A DNA stretch of 64,000 bases from Caryophanon latum (GTDB lineage: Bacteria; Bacillota; Bacilli; Bacillales_A; Planococcaceae): assembly GCF_001700325.1 (NCBI RefSeq), contig NZ_MATO01000006.1, positions 62,001 through 126,000 on the forward strand. Direction: 5' to 3'. Below, piece by piece: positions 1 to 8,668 of this stretch (positions within the stretch are counted from its first letter, which is position 1; the number at the start of each line of letters is the position of its first letter). The notes beneath the pieces are model-generated. The model was not told the DNA's origin. It searched no databases and saw only the letters and a program-made list of their open reading frames with translations. Position numbers and translations under genes: made by a program.

Positions 1-1
1 C

Positions 2-877
2 ACGTTTTTAGATCGCGGTGTGCGACGCGTTAGCCCGTTTTTCGTACCGATGATGATTCCTGATATGGCATCAGGTCAAGTATCGATTCACTTCGGCGCA
101 AAAGGGATTAACTCATGTAGCGTAACGGCGTGTGCATCAGGGACGAACTCAATTGGTGATGCGTTTAAAGTGATTGAGCGCGGCGATGCGGACGTCATGA
201 TTACAGGTGGTGCAGAGGCGCCAATTACGACGATGGCAGTTGCAGGCTTCTGTGCGAGTACGGCGTTATCATTTAACACAGACATCGCAACAGCATCACG
301 TCCATTCGACAAAAATCGCGACGGTTTCGTAATCGGCGAAGGAGCGGGCATCGTCATTTTAGAAGAATACGAGCATGCGATTGCGCGCGGTGCAACGATT
401 TATGCGGAAGTGCTCGGCTACGGTGCAACAGGTGACGCATATCACATTACAGCACCAGCACCAGAAGGCGAAGGGGCAGCACGTGCGATGGCGCAGGCGC
501 TTGCAGACGGCGGCGTAGCACCAGAGCAAGTAGGCTACATTAACGCACATGGTACGAGCACACCGTACAACGATTTATACGAAACACAAGCAATAAAATC
601 TGTATTCAGTGAGCATGCGTACAATTTAGCAGTAAGCTCAACGAAATCGATGACAGGTCACTTACTCGGTGCAGCAGGCGGGATTGAAGCGATCTTCACC
701 GTACTTGCGTTAAAAGAAGGGAAGCTACCACCGACGATGAATTTACAAGAGCCAGACCCAGCGTGTGATTTAGACTACGTGCCAAATGCGATGCGACAGC
801 AGCAAGTAGACTATGCGATGAGCAATTCGCTCGGCTTCGGTGGACATAACGCGTCATTATTATTTAAGCGCGTGTAA
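2..877 (+). CDS. fabF: 3-oxoacyl-[acyl-carrier-protein] synthase II, 5'-truncated by the window
   Basis: This is the C-terminal ~291 residues of the FabF elongating condensing enzyme of type II fatty-acid synthesis, which condenses malonyl-ACP with acyl-ACP in the cytoplasm. The open frame runs to the window edge, so the gene starts upstream. The thiolase-fold catalytic triad is visible: Cys in [10 protein letters not shown], His in [11 protein letters not shown] and His in [10 protein letters not shown]. The N-terminal part is missing only because of the cut. A strong hairpin terminator follows at once. In B. subtilis fabHA-fabF lies a little upstream of trpS and spx, matching this order. 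Family assignment is certain. Confidence 0.96.
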   Translation, partial: TFLDRGVRRVSPFFVPMMIPDMASGQVSIHFGAKGINSCSVTACASGTNSIGDAFKVIERGDADVMITGGAEAPITTMAVAGFCASTALSFNTDIATASRPFDKNRDGFVIGEGAGIVILEEYEHAIARGATIYAEVLGYGATGDAYHITAPAPEGEGAARAMAQALADGGVAPEQVGYINAHGTSTPYNDLYETQAIKSVFSEHAYNLAVSSTKSMTGHLLGAAGGIEAIFTVLALKEGKLPPTMNLQEPDPACDLDYVPNAMRQQQVDYAMSNSLGFGGHNASLLFKRV

Positions 878-892
878 AATATATGATAAATG

Positions 893-936
893 AAACAAAG
901 CATCAGTGAATGAACCATTCGCCGATGCTTTGTTTT
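893..936 (+). terminator. rho-independent terminator after fabF
   Basis: A long hairpin pairs AAACAAAGCATC with GATGCTTTGTTT, with a further inner stem (GTGAATG/CATTCGC), and ends in a short T-rich tail. It lies 15 bases after the fabF stop codon. Confidence 0.85.
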
Positions 937-950
937 CTGTATATGTATAC

Positions 951-1080
951 GCGAGTTGACTCCGTATCGGGCGACGCTTTTCGCGGGCGCGGCTCCATCT
1001 AATTTTTCCGCTGCGCGAAAAAATGGATATTCCGCTCGCGCTGTTCCCGCAGAAGTCGCGCCCTACGTCGATCAACTCGC
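951..1080. repeat. dispersed palindromic repeat, copy 1
   Basis: The 130-bp unit is bounded by the inverted repeat GCGAGTTGA/TCAACTCGC. Its GC-rich arms also pair imperfectly (GGGCGACGCTTTTCGCGGG with TTCCCGCAGAAGTCGCGCCC). The words TTTCGCGGGCGCGGCT and TGTTCCCGCAG recur in copies at 2180 and 56748. It sits between the convergent ends of fabF and trpS. No open frame in it looks coding. Confidence 0.7.
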
Positions 1081-1119
1081 GCATTATTCCTTTCACAAGC
1101 CGCTCGTTATTGATCGTTG

Positions 1120-2124
<1,005 letters not shown>

Positions 2125-2179
2125 TCAAATAAAGTTCTTTATTTCGCCGCCTACATTTTGGAATATGTAGCGACGTAGT

Positions 2180-2305
2180 AGTTGCTCGGAGCACGAGGCG
2201 GACTCCAGCGGGAATAGCGTGAGACTTGAGACCCCGCAGTTGCGTATGCAGCGAGGAGGCTCAAGCCACGCCCGCGGAAAGCCTGCCTCGTAAGCGAGAG
2301 CAACT
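2180..2305. repeat. dispersed palindromic repeat, copy 2
   Basis: The 126-bp unit begins AGTTGCTCG and ends CGAGAGCAACT, an inverted repeat. The core has GGCGGACTCCAGCGGGA on one arm and CCCGCGGAAAGCCTGCC on the other, with TTGAGACCCCGCAG and GAGGAGGCTCAAGCC between them. The same words occur in copies at 31665, 34741 and 56748. It lies between the trpS T-box terminator and the trpS start, so it is part of the trpS 5' untranslated region when the leader is read through. Confidence 0.85.
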
Positions 2306-2320
2306 TAAAATTGAACAAAT

Positions 2321-2366
2321 AAAAAAACATCACGCTCCCTATTCGAAAAAGGGACGAATGATGTTT
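2321..2366 (-). terminator. T-box leader terminator of trpS
   Basis: On the minus strand AAACATCATTCGTCCCT pairs with AGGGAGCGTGATGTTT and runs into seven T residues. The 5' arm lies just after the T-box sequence, as required for a structure competing with the antiterminator. Confidence 0.9.
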
Positions 2367-2571
2367 AAATCCGCGGTACCACCCAGCTTGTTAGTTTCCT
2401 AACCACTTTGTCTCGTAACGTGAGATGTACGCATGCAGCTACTGTTAATTTCACCGCACGAACTCCGAAGCCCATTCGATAAAGCGCGTTGTTTATTTAC
2501 ACCACCCATAAACTCTCTAATCCGCGTCTCTTTATGTACTATTCTTCTTCACCGTTGCTAAAATGTATTTG
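2321..2571 (-). promoter_or_regulatory. T-box riboswitch controlling trpS (UGG specifier)
   Basis: Read on the minus strand, the leader holds an AGTA bulge motif, the conserved stem I segment around GAGAG...GGGTGGTG, and a specifier loop reading CGAATGGGCTTCGGAG. The UGG Trp codon lies at 2472-2474. The T-box itself (GGGTGGTACCGCGG) lies at about 2371-2384. It is followed by the terminator hairpin. T-box leaders bind uncharged tRNA and switch transcription on. The UGG specifier matches the downstream trpS. The 5' end is inferred from the promoter. Confidence 0.95.
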
Positions 2572-2577
2572 CCAAAA

Positions 2578-2606
2578 ATTATATAAAAAAAAACGCGTCG
2601 TTGCAA
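2578..2606 (-). promoter_or_regulatory. sigma-A promoter of the trpS leader
   Basis: The minus strand carries TTGCAA, a 17-base spacer and TATAAT. This places transcription start near 2571, just ahead of the T-box stem I. Confidence 0.7.
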
Positions 2607-2954
2607 CTGCGAAATGACCTAGTACATAGGCGTATAGTAATTGTTAATTCTCAATTAGCATATTTTAAGTGAGAAAAAATAATAATGTCGACATGTTTAC
2701 ATTGTGCTATAAATGGGAAGTTATAAAGTAGCTTACGGCGGCGTATACATCTTGAAATCGATCAACTTTAAGTGTTCATTTATCATTAGCGGAAAAATGT
2801 TTATACGAGCTAAAAAACGATTAAAATGAGTTGAATATTGAATCATAATTTCGTAAAATAGTCTATTAAAAATAACGATGATGTTGTATAATAGAAATAT
2901 AATTATTTTAGATTAATTATAATGTAGGTCGAAATAAATTGTATTATCACGTCT
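2607..2954. other. AT-rich intergenic stretch, nothing recognised
   Basis: These 348 bases lie between the trpS promoter and the next repeat copy. They are AT-rich and contain no credible open frame, RNA fold or terminator that I can see. Confidence 0.5.
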
Positions 2955-3074
2955 GTTGATTCGCCATTTTTATACAGCTGAATTGCTTGTTTTCAGTAGC
3001 GAAACTTAGATGAAAGCTGCATTTGAGTGGCATGGATCCGCAATACGCGAAATGCCAGTTGAATGGCAAATCAA
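2955..3074. repeat. dispersed repeat with GTTGATTNGCCATT ends, copy 3 (core deleted)
   Basis: The 120-bp unit is bounded by GTTGATTCGCCATT and AATGGCAAATCAAC, a nearly perfect inverted repeat. Internal words (TACAGCTGAATTGCTTG, TTTTCAGTAGC, AATACGCGAAATGCCAGTTG) match copies at 31665 and 44013. Compared with the 31665 copy it lacks the GC-rich core. It ends 38 bases before the spx start, so it adjoins the spx promoter region. Confidence 0.85.
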
Positions 3075-3112
3075 CACGCTTGTTGTATTATATTTGAAAG
3101 GAAGTGTTTTAC

Positions 3113-3511
3113 ATGATCGTTACTTTATTTACATCACCTAGCTGCACATCATGTCGAAAAGCGAAAGCATGGTTAGAAGAGCATGACATTCCATATACAG
3201 AGCGCAATATTTTTTCAGAGTCATTAACGTTAAGTGAAATTAAAGAAATTTTACGTATGACAGAAGATGGCACGGATGAAATTATTTCAACGCGCTCAAA
3301 AGTTTTCCAAAAGCTAAACATCGACGTAGAGAGCTTATCGTTACAGCGTTTATATGAATTAATCCAAGAATATCCAGGATTATTACGCCGCCCGATTATT
3401 TTAGATGAAAAACGTCTGCAAGTAGGCTATAACGAAGATGAAATTCGTCGCTTCTTACCGCGCAAAGTACGCGCATACCAATTACAAGAAGCACAGCGTA
3501 TGGTCAATTAA
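3113..3511 (+). CDS. spx: transcriptional regulator Spx (ArsC/Spx family)
   Basis: Spx binds the alpha-subunit C-terminal domain of RNA polymerase and redirects transcription under disulfide stress. The 132-residue product has the redox switch CTSC at residues 11-14 within [11 protein letters not shown], and the conserved [22 protein letters not shown] segment. The start was placed at ATG 3113 ([10 protein letters not shown]) behind GAAAGGAAG; an in-frame GTG nine bases upstream overlaps that ribosome site. Spx is degraded by ClpXP with the adaptor SpxH, encoded in this window at 8666-9481. The next gene, mecA, is another Clp adaptor, as in B. subtilis. Confidence 0.95.
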   Translation: MIVTLFTSPSCTSCRKAKAWLEEHDIPYTERNIFSESLTLSEIKEILRMTEDGTDEIISTRSKVFQKLNIDVESLSLQRLYELIQEYPGLLRRPIILDEKRLQVGYNEDEIRRFLPRKVRAYQLQEAQRMVN

Positions 3512-3522
3512 TCGATGATTGT

Positions 3523-3558
3523 AAAGAGCGCTCCTAAGCTGTGGATCGTTCTTTTTTT
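3523..3558 (+). terminator. terminator after spx
   Basis: AAAGAGCG pairs with CGTTCTTT (one G-U pair) around a 14-base loop, followed by a run of T residues. Confidence 0.6.
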
Positions 3559-4026
3559 GTGCGTTAAAACGATATGTATGTTGATGCACGACTTTTATCG
3601 AGCAAAATGTAAATCAATGCTTATTGTCGTATTAAGTAGCGAGACGGCTTGAAGAAGGAAATGAGCGTCACTACACAACAATCACTTTCGTAACGAATGT
3701 CATGTTCGCTGCACAGCTAAAGAAGTTCATGTGCAATGAGTAACCGAACGAGCATATATTTTTTTGACTCGAGTAATTGCAAACATAAGCCGCAATATGT
3801 GAATGGCCAGTGCAATCGCGTATCGGCACATAGGTTAAAACTATTCAAATGTTCAGTTAATTGTTCGTTTTCACTTGCTTATTTTATAGGTGTCCTCTAA
3901 ACTAGCAAGTATCACAACAGAAGTAAGATGATTTATTTCCTTTTTCATTCGAAACAGCATAAAATAAAAGAATAAACCTAGAGAAAAAAACATCTAAGCT
4001 AGGAATAGAGGGGAGATGTGTTTGTT
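3559..4026. other. spx-mecA intergenic gap, possible decayed repeat
   Basis: There is no credible gene in these 468 bases. A stretch near 3786-3830 (AGCCGCAATATGTGAATGGC and what follows) loosely resembles the end of the repeat at 31665 (AGCCGCAATACGCGAACTGC). It may be an eroded copy. The mecA promoter must lie here, but I could not assign it. Confidence 0.35.
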
Positions 4027-4665
4027 ATGGACATCGAACGTGTGAATGAGTATACTTTGAAGCTTTACATTTCATATGATGATATTGAAGAGCGTGGATA
4101 TAGCCGCGAAGAAATTTGGTACAATCGTGGCAAAGGAGAGCAGCTATTCTGGGATATGATCGAGGAAATTGGGGAAGAAGCTGATTTTGAATTAGAAGGC
4201 GCGATTTGGATTCATGTGAATGCTGCAGAGACAGGTATTGAAGTTGTTGTAACGCGCACATCTGATCGAGAAGATTCACCAATGATAAGCGAAAATGACC
4301 AAGGCTTTGAACGCTTTGTTGAAGAGGCGTTAAGCAATAGCATGGGTGCAATAGCAGAATTTAAAGACACGATGGCTGAAGCCGTTGTAAAGCAGCAATA
4401 TGCGGTTTTCCGCCTGCAGCAATTTGATGATATTATTGCGATTGCAAAGCGTTTACAAGCAGTGCCGATGACAACGACTTTATATAAATTTGAAGGTACG
4501 TATTACGTAATGATCGAGCAAGTAGAGCAAAACATTATGGACATCGTATCAATCGTTAACGAATACGCGCAGCTGTCTCAATTAACGAAGCATCGTCTAG
4601 CAGAATACGGCGATCGCATTATGGATGGCAACTGTATCGAAACGGTTTTACAATACTTTGCATAA
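4027..4665 (+). CDS. mecA: adaptor protein MecA for ClpC
   Basis: MecA delivers substrates such as ComK to the ClpC-ClpP protease and helps ClpC hexamers assemble. The 212-residue protein matches the family length. The N-terminal substrate-binding part begins MDIERVNEYTLKLYISYDDIEERGY, and the C-terminal ClpC-binding domain ends in LAEYGDRIM...CIETVLQYFA. A Glu/Asp-rich linker near residues 80-105 separates them. The start ATG 4027 is 11 bases after GAGGGGAG; GTG at 4018 is too close to that site. A strong terminator follows, so the gene is probably monocistronic. Its spx-side neighbour and coiA downstream keep the B. subtilis order. Confidence 0.96.
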   Translation: MDIERVNEYTLKLYISYDDIEERGYSREEIWYNRGKGEQLFWDMIEEIGEEADFELEGAIWIHVNAAETGIEVVVTRTSDREDSPMISENDQGFERFVEEALSNSMGAIAEFKDTMAEAVVKQQYAVFRLQQFDDIIAIAKRLQAVPMTTTLYKFEGTYYVMIEQVEQNIMDIVSIVNEYAQLSQLTKHRLAEYGDRIMDGNCIETVLQYFA

Positions 4666-4672
4666 TAACGAG

Positions 4673-4707
4673 CCAGTTAAAGGAACATGCCTTTAACTGG
4701 TTTTTTT
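4673..4707 (+). terminator. terminator after mecA
   Basis: The perfect 11-bp stem CCAGTTAAAGG/CCTTTAACTGG has a 6-base loop and is followed by seven T residues. Confidence 0.95.
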
Positions 4708-4783
4708 ATGTCCAAAATTTAAATTTCATACGAACGATCGCGATTACCTCACAAATGCGGCAAAGTAACAGGTGAGGTGATGA

Positions 4784-5863
4784 ATGATGTTTGTAGCAAA
4801 AAACAATGGACAGCTATTATGCACGCTCGATTACACGAAGGACATTTTGCGCACGCTTCGTCAAAGTGAAACGTTCGTCTGCCCGTGCTGTGACGAGCCG
4901 GTCATTTTAAAGGTAGAGCATCAAAAGCTCGCTCATTTTGCGCATCGACAAGCAAGTTGTGAGGCGGGGTTTAGCGAGCGGGAATCGGCGCAGCATTTAC
5001 AAGGGAAGGCGCAGCTATATGCCTTTTTTCAACGCTTTATGCAAGACGTGGAGCTTGAGCCGTACGTACGCATTTTGCAGCAGCGCCCCGACGTACGAGC
5101 AGCACAGTATGCGATTGAATTTCAGTGCAGTGCCATTTCATATGAGCGGCTTGTCGAGCGAACAGATGGCTACACACGACAAGGCTACGTGCCGATTTGG
5201 ATTCCGGTAACGCGGCATAAAAAGCTTGGCTGGCAAATCATTTCGCTCTCACAGCTCGAGAAAGCATGCTTACAAATGAAAGACGGGCTAGCATATTGCA
5301 TAACGCTCTCACCGAAAGAGGAAGCGTTTATTTATTATAGCTACGCGATGCAGCTGAGCACGACGAAGTTTTATGCGTATGTTATGCATATGCCAATACA
5401 TGAGCAGCAATTTCCGTTTTATGCCCCGACACCGATTTCGAACGACGTATTTATACAGCTATGCCAAAAGCAGCAACATATGCGCGAGCGAATGCTGCTA
5501 CAACGGTTACGTTTTAGTAAGGAAGGGGTACAGGATAACGTATTGCAGCTTGCTTATACGTATTACGGAGGCATTATGCGCATTCCATTTTACGTTGGCA
5601 TTTACGTACCGTATGCGCATGCGTTGCCGATCCCACCTGTTGATTGGCAGCTATATTACGTCATTTGGCGCGCGCACTATAACAAAACAATTCGTCAGGA
5701 CGAGGCGCATTTTTGTACGTTTAGCGGCATCGAGCAGCTATGTACCCGCAGTCGCCAAGCGTTGTATGTATATGAGGACATTGTAATGACGACACCAGCA
5801 AACGAAGCGGTATTATTTCAGGCGATGTATGACAAAATAGTTGCACCGCAGCGCAATAATTGA
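4784..5863 (+). CDS. coiA: competence protein CoiA
   Basis: CoiA is a cytoplasmic protein needed for recombination of incoming DNA during natural transformation. This 359-residue copy shows the N-terminal zinc-finger-like segment FVCPCCDEPVILK followed by KLAHFAH. The nuclease-like (PD-(D/E)XK fold) region has GKAQLYAFF, YAIEFQCSAIS and ERTDGY, with the conserved Glu and Gln that place it near Sulfolobus-type nuclease relatives. The start ATG 4784 follows AGGTGAGGTG. The C-terminal half is poorly conserved, as is usual. No ComK box was identified, so competence control is unproven. Its place between mecA and pepF matches B. subtilis. Confidence 0.9.
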   Translation: MMFVAKNNGQLLCTLDYTKDILRTLRQSETFVCPCCDEPVILKVEHQKLAHFAHRQASCEAGFSERESAQHLQGKAQLYAFFQRFMQDVELEPYVRILQQRPDVRAAQYAIEFQCSAISYERLVERTDGYTRQGYVPIWIPVTRHKKLGWQIISLSQLEKACLQMKDGLAYCITLSPKEEAFIYYSYAMQLSTTKFYAYVMHMPIHEQQFPFYAPTPISNDVFIQLCQKQQHMRERMLLQRLRFSKEGVQDNVLQLAYTYYGGIMRIPFYVGIYVPYAHALPIPPVDWQLYYVIWRAHYNKTIRQDEAHFCTFSGIEQLCTRSRQALYVYEDIVMTTPANEAVLFQAMYDKIVAPQRNN

Positions 5864-5919
5864 GAAAATGAACTAAGTAATTCGGTTTCCGAAACAATAT
5901 AATTAAAGGGGTTTTGTAT

Positions 5920-7728
5920 ATGGCAAAGGACGTATTATTACGACAAGATGTGCCAGAGGAATTAACGTGGCGCTTAGAGGATATTTTCCCTACAGACGAT
6001 GCGTGGAACGAGGAGTTTGAAGCGATTACTGCATTAGTCGAGCAAGCAGCGACATATGAAAAGCGTTTAGCTAATAGCGCGGATGAATTTTTAGCAGTGC
6101 TGCAATATAGCGAGGAAGTGAGCAGCCGCCTGCAAAAGCTGTACGTGTATGCGCATATGCGTAACGATGAAGATACGACGAATAGCACGTACCAAGCGCT
6201 TGAATCACGCGCAAATGCACTCGCATCAAAAGCATCGGCAGCGCTTTCTTTCATTACACCGGAAATTATGGATATGGACGAAGCGGTTATTGAACAATTT
6301 GTAAACGATAACGAGGCGCTAGCAGTATACCGTCAATCGTTAAAGGAGACGTTACTGGCACGTCCGCACATTTTACCAGCAGAGCAGGAAGCGTTAATGG
6401 CGCAGCTAAGCGAAGTGCGCGGTGCATCAAGCAATACGTATTCGGTGTTAAACAATGCGGATTTAACGTTCCCAGTCGTAAAAGATGATAAAGGGGAAGA
6501 CTTCCAAATTACGCACGGCAACTTCATTACAGCGTTAGAAAGCGCCGATCGTACTTTCCGTGAGCGTGCCTTTAAAGCAGTATATGAAACGTACGGCAGC
6601 TTAAAAAATACGTTTGCCGCAACGCTTTCAGGTAAAGTAAAAGGAGCTAATGCGACAGCACGTATTCGCAACTACAGCTCAGCACGTCACGCCGCATTGT
6701 CGAACAACTTCATTCCAGAAGAAGTGTACGACCAGCTCGTGCAAGCGATTAACGACAATTTACATTTACTGCATCGTTACGTCGCGTTACGCAAAAAGGT
6801 GCTACGTGTTGATGAACTACACATGTACGATTTATTTGCGCCACTCGTTGCAGAAACGGAAATGGAATACACGTACGACGAGGCGAAAAAGGTGATGGTT
6901 GATAGCTTTGCGCCATTAGGTAAAGAATATCAAAACATCGTGCAGCACGGCTTAGACAATCGCTGGGTCGACGTGCTTGAAAATAAAGGGAAGCGCAGCG
7001 GTGCGTATTCGTCAGGGGTATACGGCACGAATCCGTACGTTTTAATGAACTGGCAAAATAACGTCAATAACTTATTTACACTTGCCCATGAGTTTGGGCA
7101 TAGTATGCATAGTTATTACACGCGCGCATCACAGCCATACGTATACGGCGACTACTCAATTTTCGTTGCAGAAGTTGCGTCGACATGTAACGAGGAGTTA
7201 TTGTTTGAGCATTTATTAAATACGATTGATGATAAAGAAAAGAAAATTTATTTATTGAATCACTGGTTAGATGGCTTCCGCGGCACTGTATTCCGTCAGA
7301 CGATGTTTGCCGAGTTTGAGCATTTAATGCATACGCTTGACCAAGACGGCGTACCGTTAACAGCCGATAAGCTAACGGAGGAATATTACGCGCTAAACAA
7401 AAAGTATTACGGTGACGACATAGTTGTCGACGAAGAAATCGGCTTTGAGTGGGCGCGCATTCCGCATTTCTACTACAACTACTACGTGTACCAATACGCA
7501 ACAGGGCAATCTGCGGCGACAGCACTATCGAAGAAAATTTTAGATGAAGGTGCACCAGCAGTTGAGAAGTACATTAACAATTTCTTAAAGGCAGGCTGCT
7601 CGAATTTCCCAATCGACGTGCTAAAAGCAGCAGGTGTCGACATGAGTTCACCACAGCCGATTATCGATGCATGTAAAGTGTTTGAAGAAAAGCTAAATGA
7701 GCTAGAAGCGTTATTATTAGGTGAATAA
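5920..7728 (+). CDS. pepF: oligoendopeptidase F
   Basis: PepF is an M3-family zinc metallopeptidase that cleaves short peptides in the cytoplasm. The product has 602 residues, close to B. subtilis PepF. The zinc site HEFGH lies at residues 390-394, and the third ligand Glu comes about 25 residues later in FVAEVASTCNEE. The start ATG 5920 follows AAAGGGG; an in-frame TTG at 5914 is too near that site. It is one gene downstream of coiA with a 56-base gap, and a hairpin terminator follows. Overexpressed PepF affects sporulation in B. subtilis, but no such role can be read here. Confidence 0.96.
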   Translation: MAKDVLLRQDVPEELTWRLEDIFPTDDAWNEEFEAITALVEQAATYEKRLANSADEFLAVLQYSEEVSSRLQKLYVYAHMRNDEDTTNSTYQALESRANALASKASAALSFITPEIMDMDEAVIEQFVNDNEALAVYRQSLKETLLARPHILPAEQEALMAQLSEVRGASSNTYSVLNNADLTFPVVKDDKGEDFQITHGNFITALESADRTFRERAFKAVYETYGSLKNTFAATLSGKVKGANATARIRNYSSARHAALSNNFIPEEVYDQLVQAINDNLHLLHRYVALRKKVLRVDELHMYDLFAPLVAETEMEYTYDEAKKVMVDSFAPLGKEYQNIVQHGLDNRWVDVLENKGKRSGAYSSGVYGTNPYVLMNWQNNVNNLFTLAHEFGHSMHSYYTRASQPYVYGDYSIFVAEVASTCNEELLFEHLLNTIDDKEKKIYLLNHWLDGFRGTVFRQTMFAEFEHLMHTLDQDGVPLTADKLTEEYYALNKKYYGDDIVVDEEIGFEWARIPHFYYNYYVYQYATGQSAATALSKKILDEGAPAVEKYINNFLKAGCSNFPIDVLKAAGVDMSSPQPIIDACKVFEEKLNELEALLLGE

Positions 7729-7741
7729 GTACGTTGAAAGA

Positions 7742-7770
7742 AGCTGCATGTGCGAACGTGTAGCTTTTTT
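7742..7770 (+). terminator. terminator after pepF
   Basis: AGCTGCATGT pairs with ACGTGTAGCT (two G-U pairs) around GCGA, followed by six T residues. Confidence 0.8.
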
Positions 7771-7940
7771 CTGCTTTGAGGCGTAAAGTTATTGTTATTG
7801 TTTTTGTGATATATCTTTTTGCTTGATTATGTAACCCGTTTTACAAAATGAATAATAAATAATTTCACAAGAGAAACAACTCCGCTAAATGAGTGAAATC
7901 GCTTTCTATTTGACAGATTTGTGAAAACGAATGTAAGTGG

Positions 7941-7969
7941 TTGCGTCCATACGTAATACATGTTAGAGT
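7941..7969 (+). promoter_or_regulatory. promoter of the RoxS-type small RNA
   Basis: TTGCGT, 17 bases, then TAGAGT preceded by TG (extended -10). This puts transcription start near 7977, where the conserved RNA begins. Confidence 0.55.
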
Positions 7970-7975
7970 AGTCAC

Positions 7976-7991
7976 TGTGAAATAAATCACA
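7976..7991 (+). promoter_or_regulatory. Rex-like operator over the small-RNA start
   Basis: TGTGAAATAAATCACA is an inverted repeat of TGTGA/TCACA, close to the Rex consensus (TTGTGAANNNNTTCACAA). It overlaps the predicted transcription start. Rex is an NADH-sensing repressor and is reported to repress roxS in B. subtilis. Binding here is inferred. Confidence 0.55.
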
Positions 7992-8096
7992 AACCAAACA
8001 TACACCCCTTTGTTTGATCGTGAACATTTCTCCCATCCCCTTTGTGAAAAGAGGGTCTTCATTCTGTCGAGGCTTGAAGATCCTCTTTTATTTTTT
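7977..8096 (+). ncRNA. roxS: RsaE/RoxS-family trans-acting small RNA
   Basis: The RNA carries the two C-rich seed regions I recall from Staphylococcus RsaE and Bacillus RoxS: CATACACCCCTTTGTTTG and TTTCTCCCATCCCCTTTGTG. The 5' end is also similar (GTGAAATAAATCACA). It ends in a strong hairpin terminator. In B. subtilis roxS lies between yjbH and yjbI, and here it lies beside the same genes, although spxH-yjbI are now on the opposite strand with a thioesterase between. RoxS/RsaE base-pairs with ribosome sites of central-metabolism mRNAs in response to NO and redox state. Identity rests on sequence memory, not a covariance search. Confidence 0.88.
8047..8096 (+). terminator. terminator of the RoxS-type RNA
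   Basis: AAAAGAGGGTCTTCA pairs with TGAAGATCCTCTTTT (one internal mismatch), followed by ATTTTTTT. Confidence 0.92.
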
Positions 8097-8130
8097 TGTA
8101 ATAATAATTCATTTAAGAAAACATACATAA

Positions 8131-8174
8131 AAAAGAAAAACCTTGACGAAACGAGTTGTTTTCGTCAAGGTTTT
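8131..8174 (-). terminator. terminator after the thioesterase gene
   Basis: AAAACCTTGACGAAA pairs with TTTCGTCAAGGTTTT. On the minus strand it is followed by TTTCTTTTTT, and it lies 20 bases after the stop codon at 8194. Confidence 0.88.
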
Positions 8175-8193
8175 GTTATATTTACGGCGTTAC

Positions 8194-8589
8194 TTAGCTA
8201 TGAATTAAGTGCTGCTCTAGCTCGTTTCGCAGCGATTCTGGAATTGCGGCAGAGCGCTGCGTTTTTGGATCAAAGCAAACGACGACGCAATCGCCAGCTG
8301 CAATAACGTCACGTGCTTGTGTTACAACTTCCTGACGCAGTGTGAAGCTTTTAGAGCCGACATTTGATACAGACGTGCGTGCGATGAGTTCGTCGCCTGC
8401 ATAGCTTTGTTGTATGTAGTCACACGTAATACGCGCTACGACGAACTGAACGTCCACATCTTTGCTCGGTGCGACGCTATTTAAAAACTTCACGCGACTT
8501 TCCTCAAAATAAAAGAAGTAGCTCGTATTGTTCGTATGCCCAAGTAAATCCGTTTCGCAAAATCGTACATAAATTGGTGTTTCGTGCAT
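8194..8589 (-). CDS. acyl-CoA thioesterase, hotdog fold (4HBT/YbgC type)
   Basis: This 131-residue hotdog-fold protein probably hydrolyses acyl-CoA thioesters in the cytoplasm. The 4HBT signature is clear near the N terminus: YVRFCETDLLGHTNNTSYFFYFEESR, with the catalytic Asp in ETD and the following GH/N region. The start was placed at ATG 8589 behind AAAGGGGGAA; a longer frame to 8673 runs into the spxH terminator and has no ribosome site. Its substrate cannot be read from sequence. It sits between the RoxS-type RNA and spxH, a position not found in B. subtilis. The terminator between it and spxH suggests its own promoter. Confidence 0.9.
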   Translation of the reverse strand: MHETPIYVRFCETDLLGHTNNTSYFFYFEESRVKFLNSVAPSKDVDVQFVVARITCDYIQQSYAGDELIARTSVSNVGSKSFTLRQEVVTQARDVIAAGDCVVVCFDPKTQRSAAIPESLRNELEQHLIHS

Positions 8590-8629
8590 GAAAATTCCCC
8601 CTTTACGTATTATTTTAGCGCATAGACGA

Positions 8630-8668
8630 CGAAAAAAGCTAGAGAACGGCTTCTCTAGCTTTTTTTTA
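8630..8668 (-). terminator. terminator after spxH
   Basis: AAAGCTAGAGAA pairs with TTCTCTAGCTTT around CGGC, flanked by A and T runs on both sides. It can stop transcription in either direction; its T run on the minus strand serves spxH. Confidence 0.88.

Noticed and set aside
2151-2333. Open frame of 60 codons on the minus strand across the trpS leader
   Set aside because: It lies in a palindromic repeat and the terminator; similar frames appear in other repeat copies because of shared DNA, and there is no ribosome site.
7827-8128. Minus-strand frames opposite the RoxS-type RNA
   Set aside because: They are antisense to the conserved RNA seeds and lack start signals; the RNA explains the conservation.
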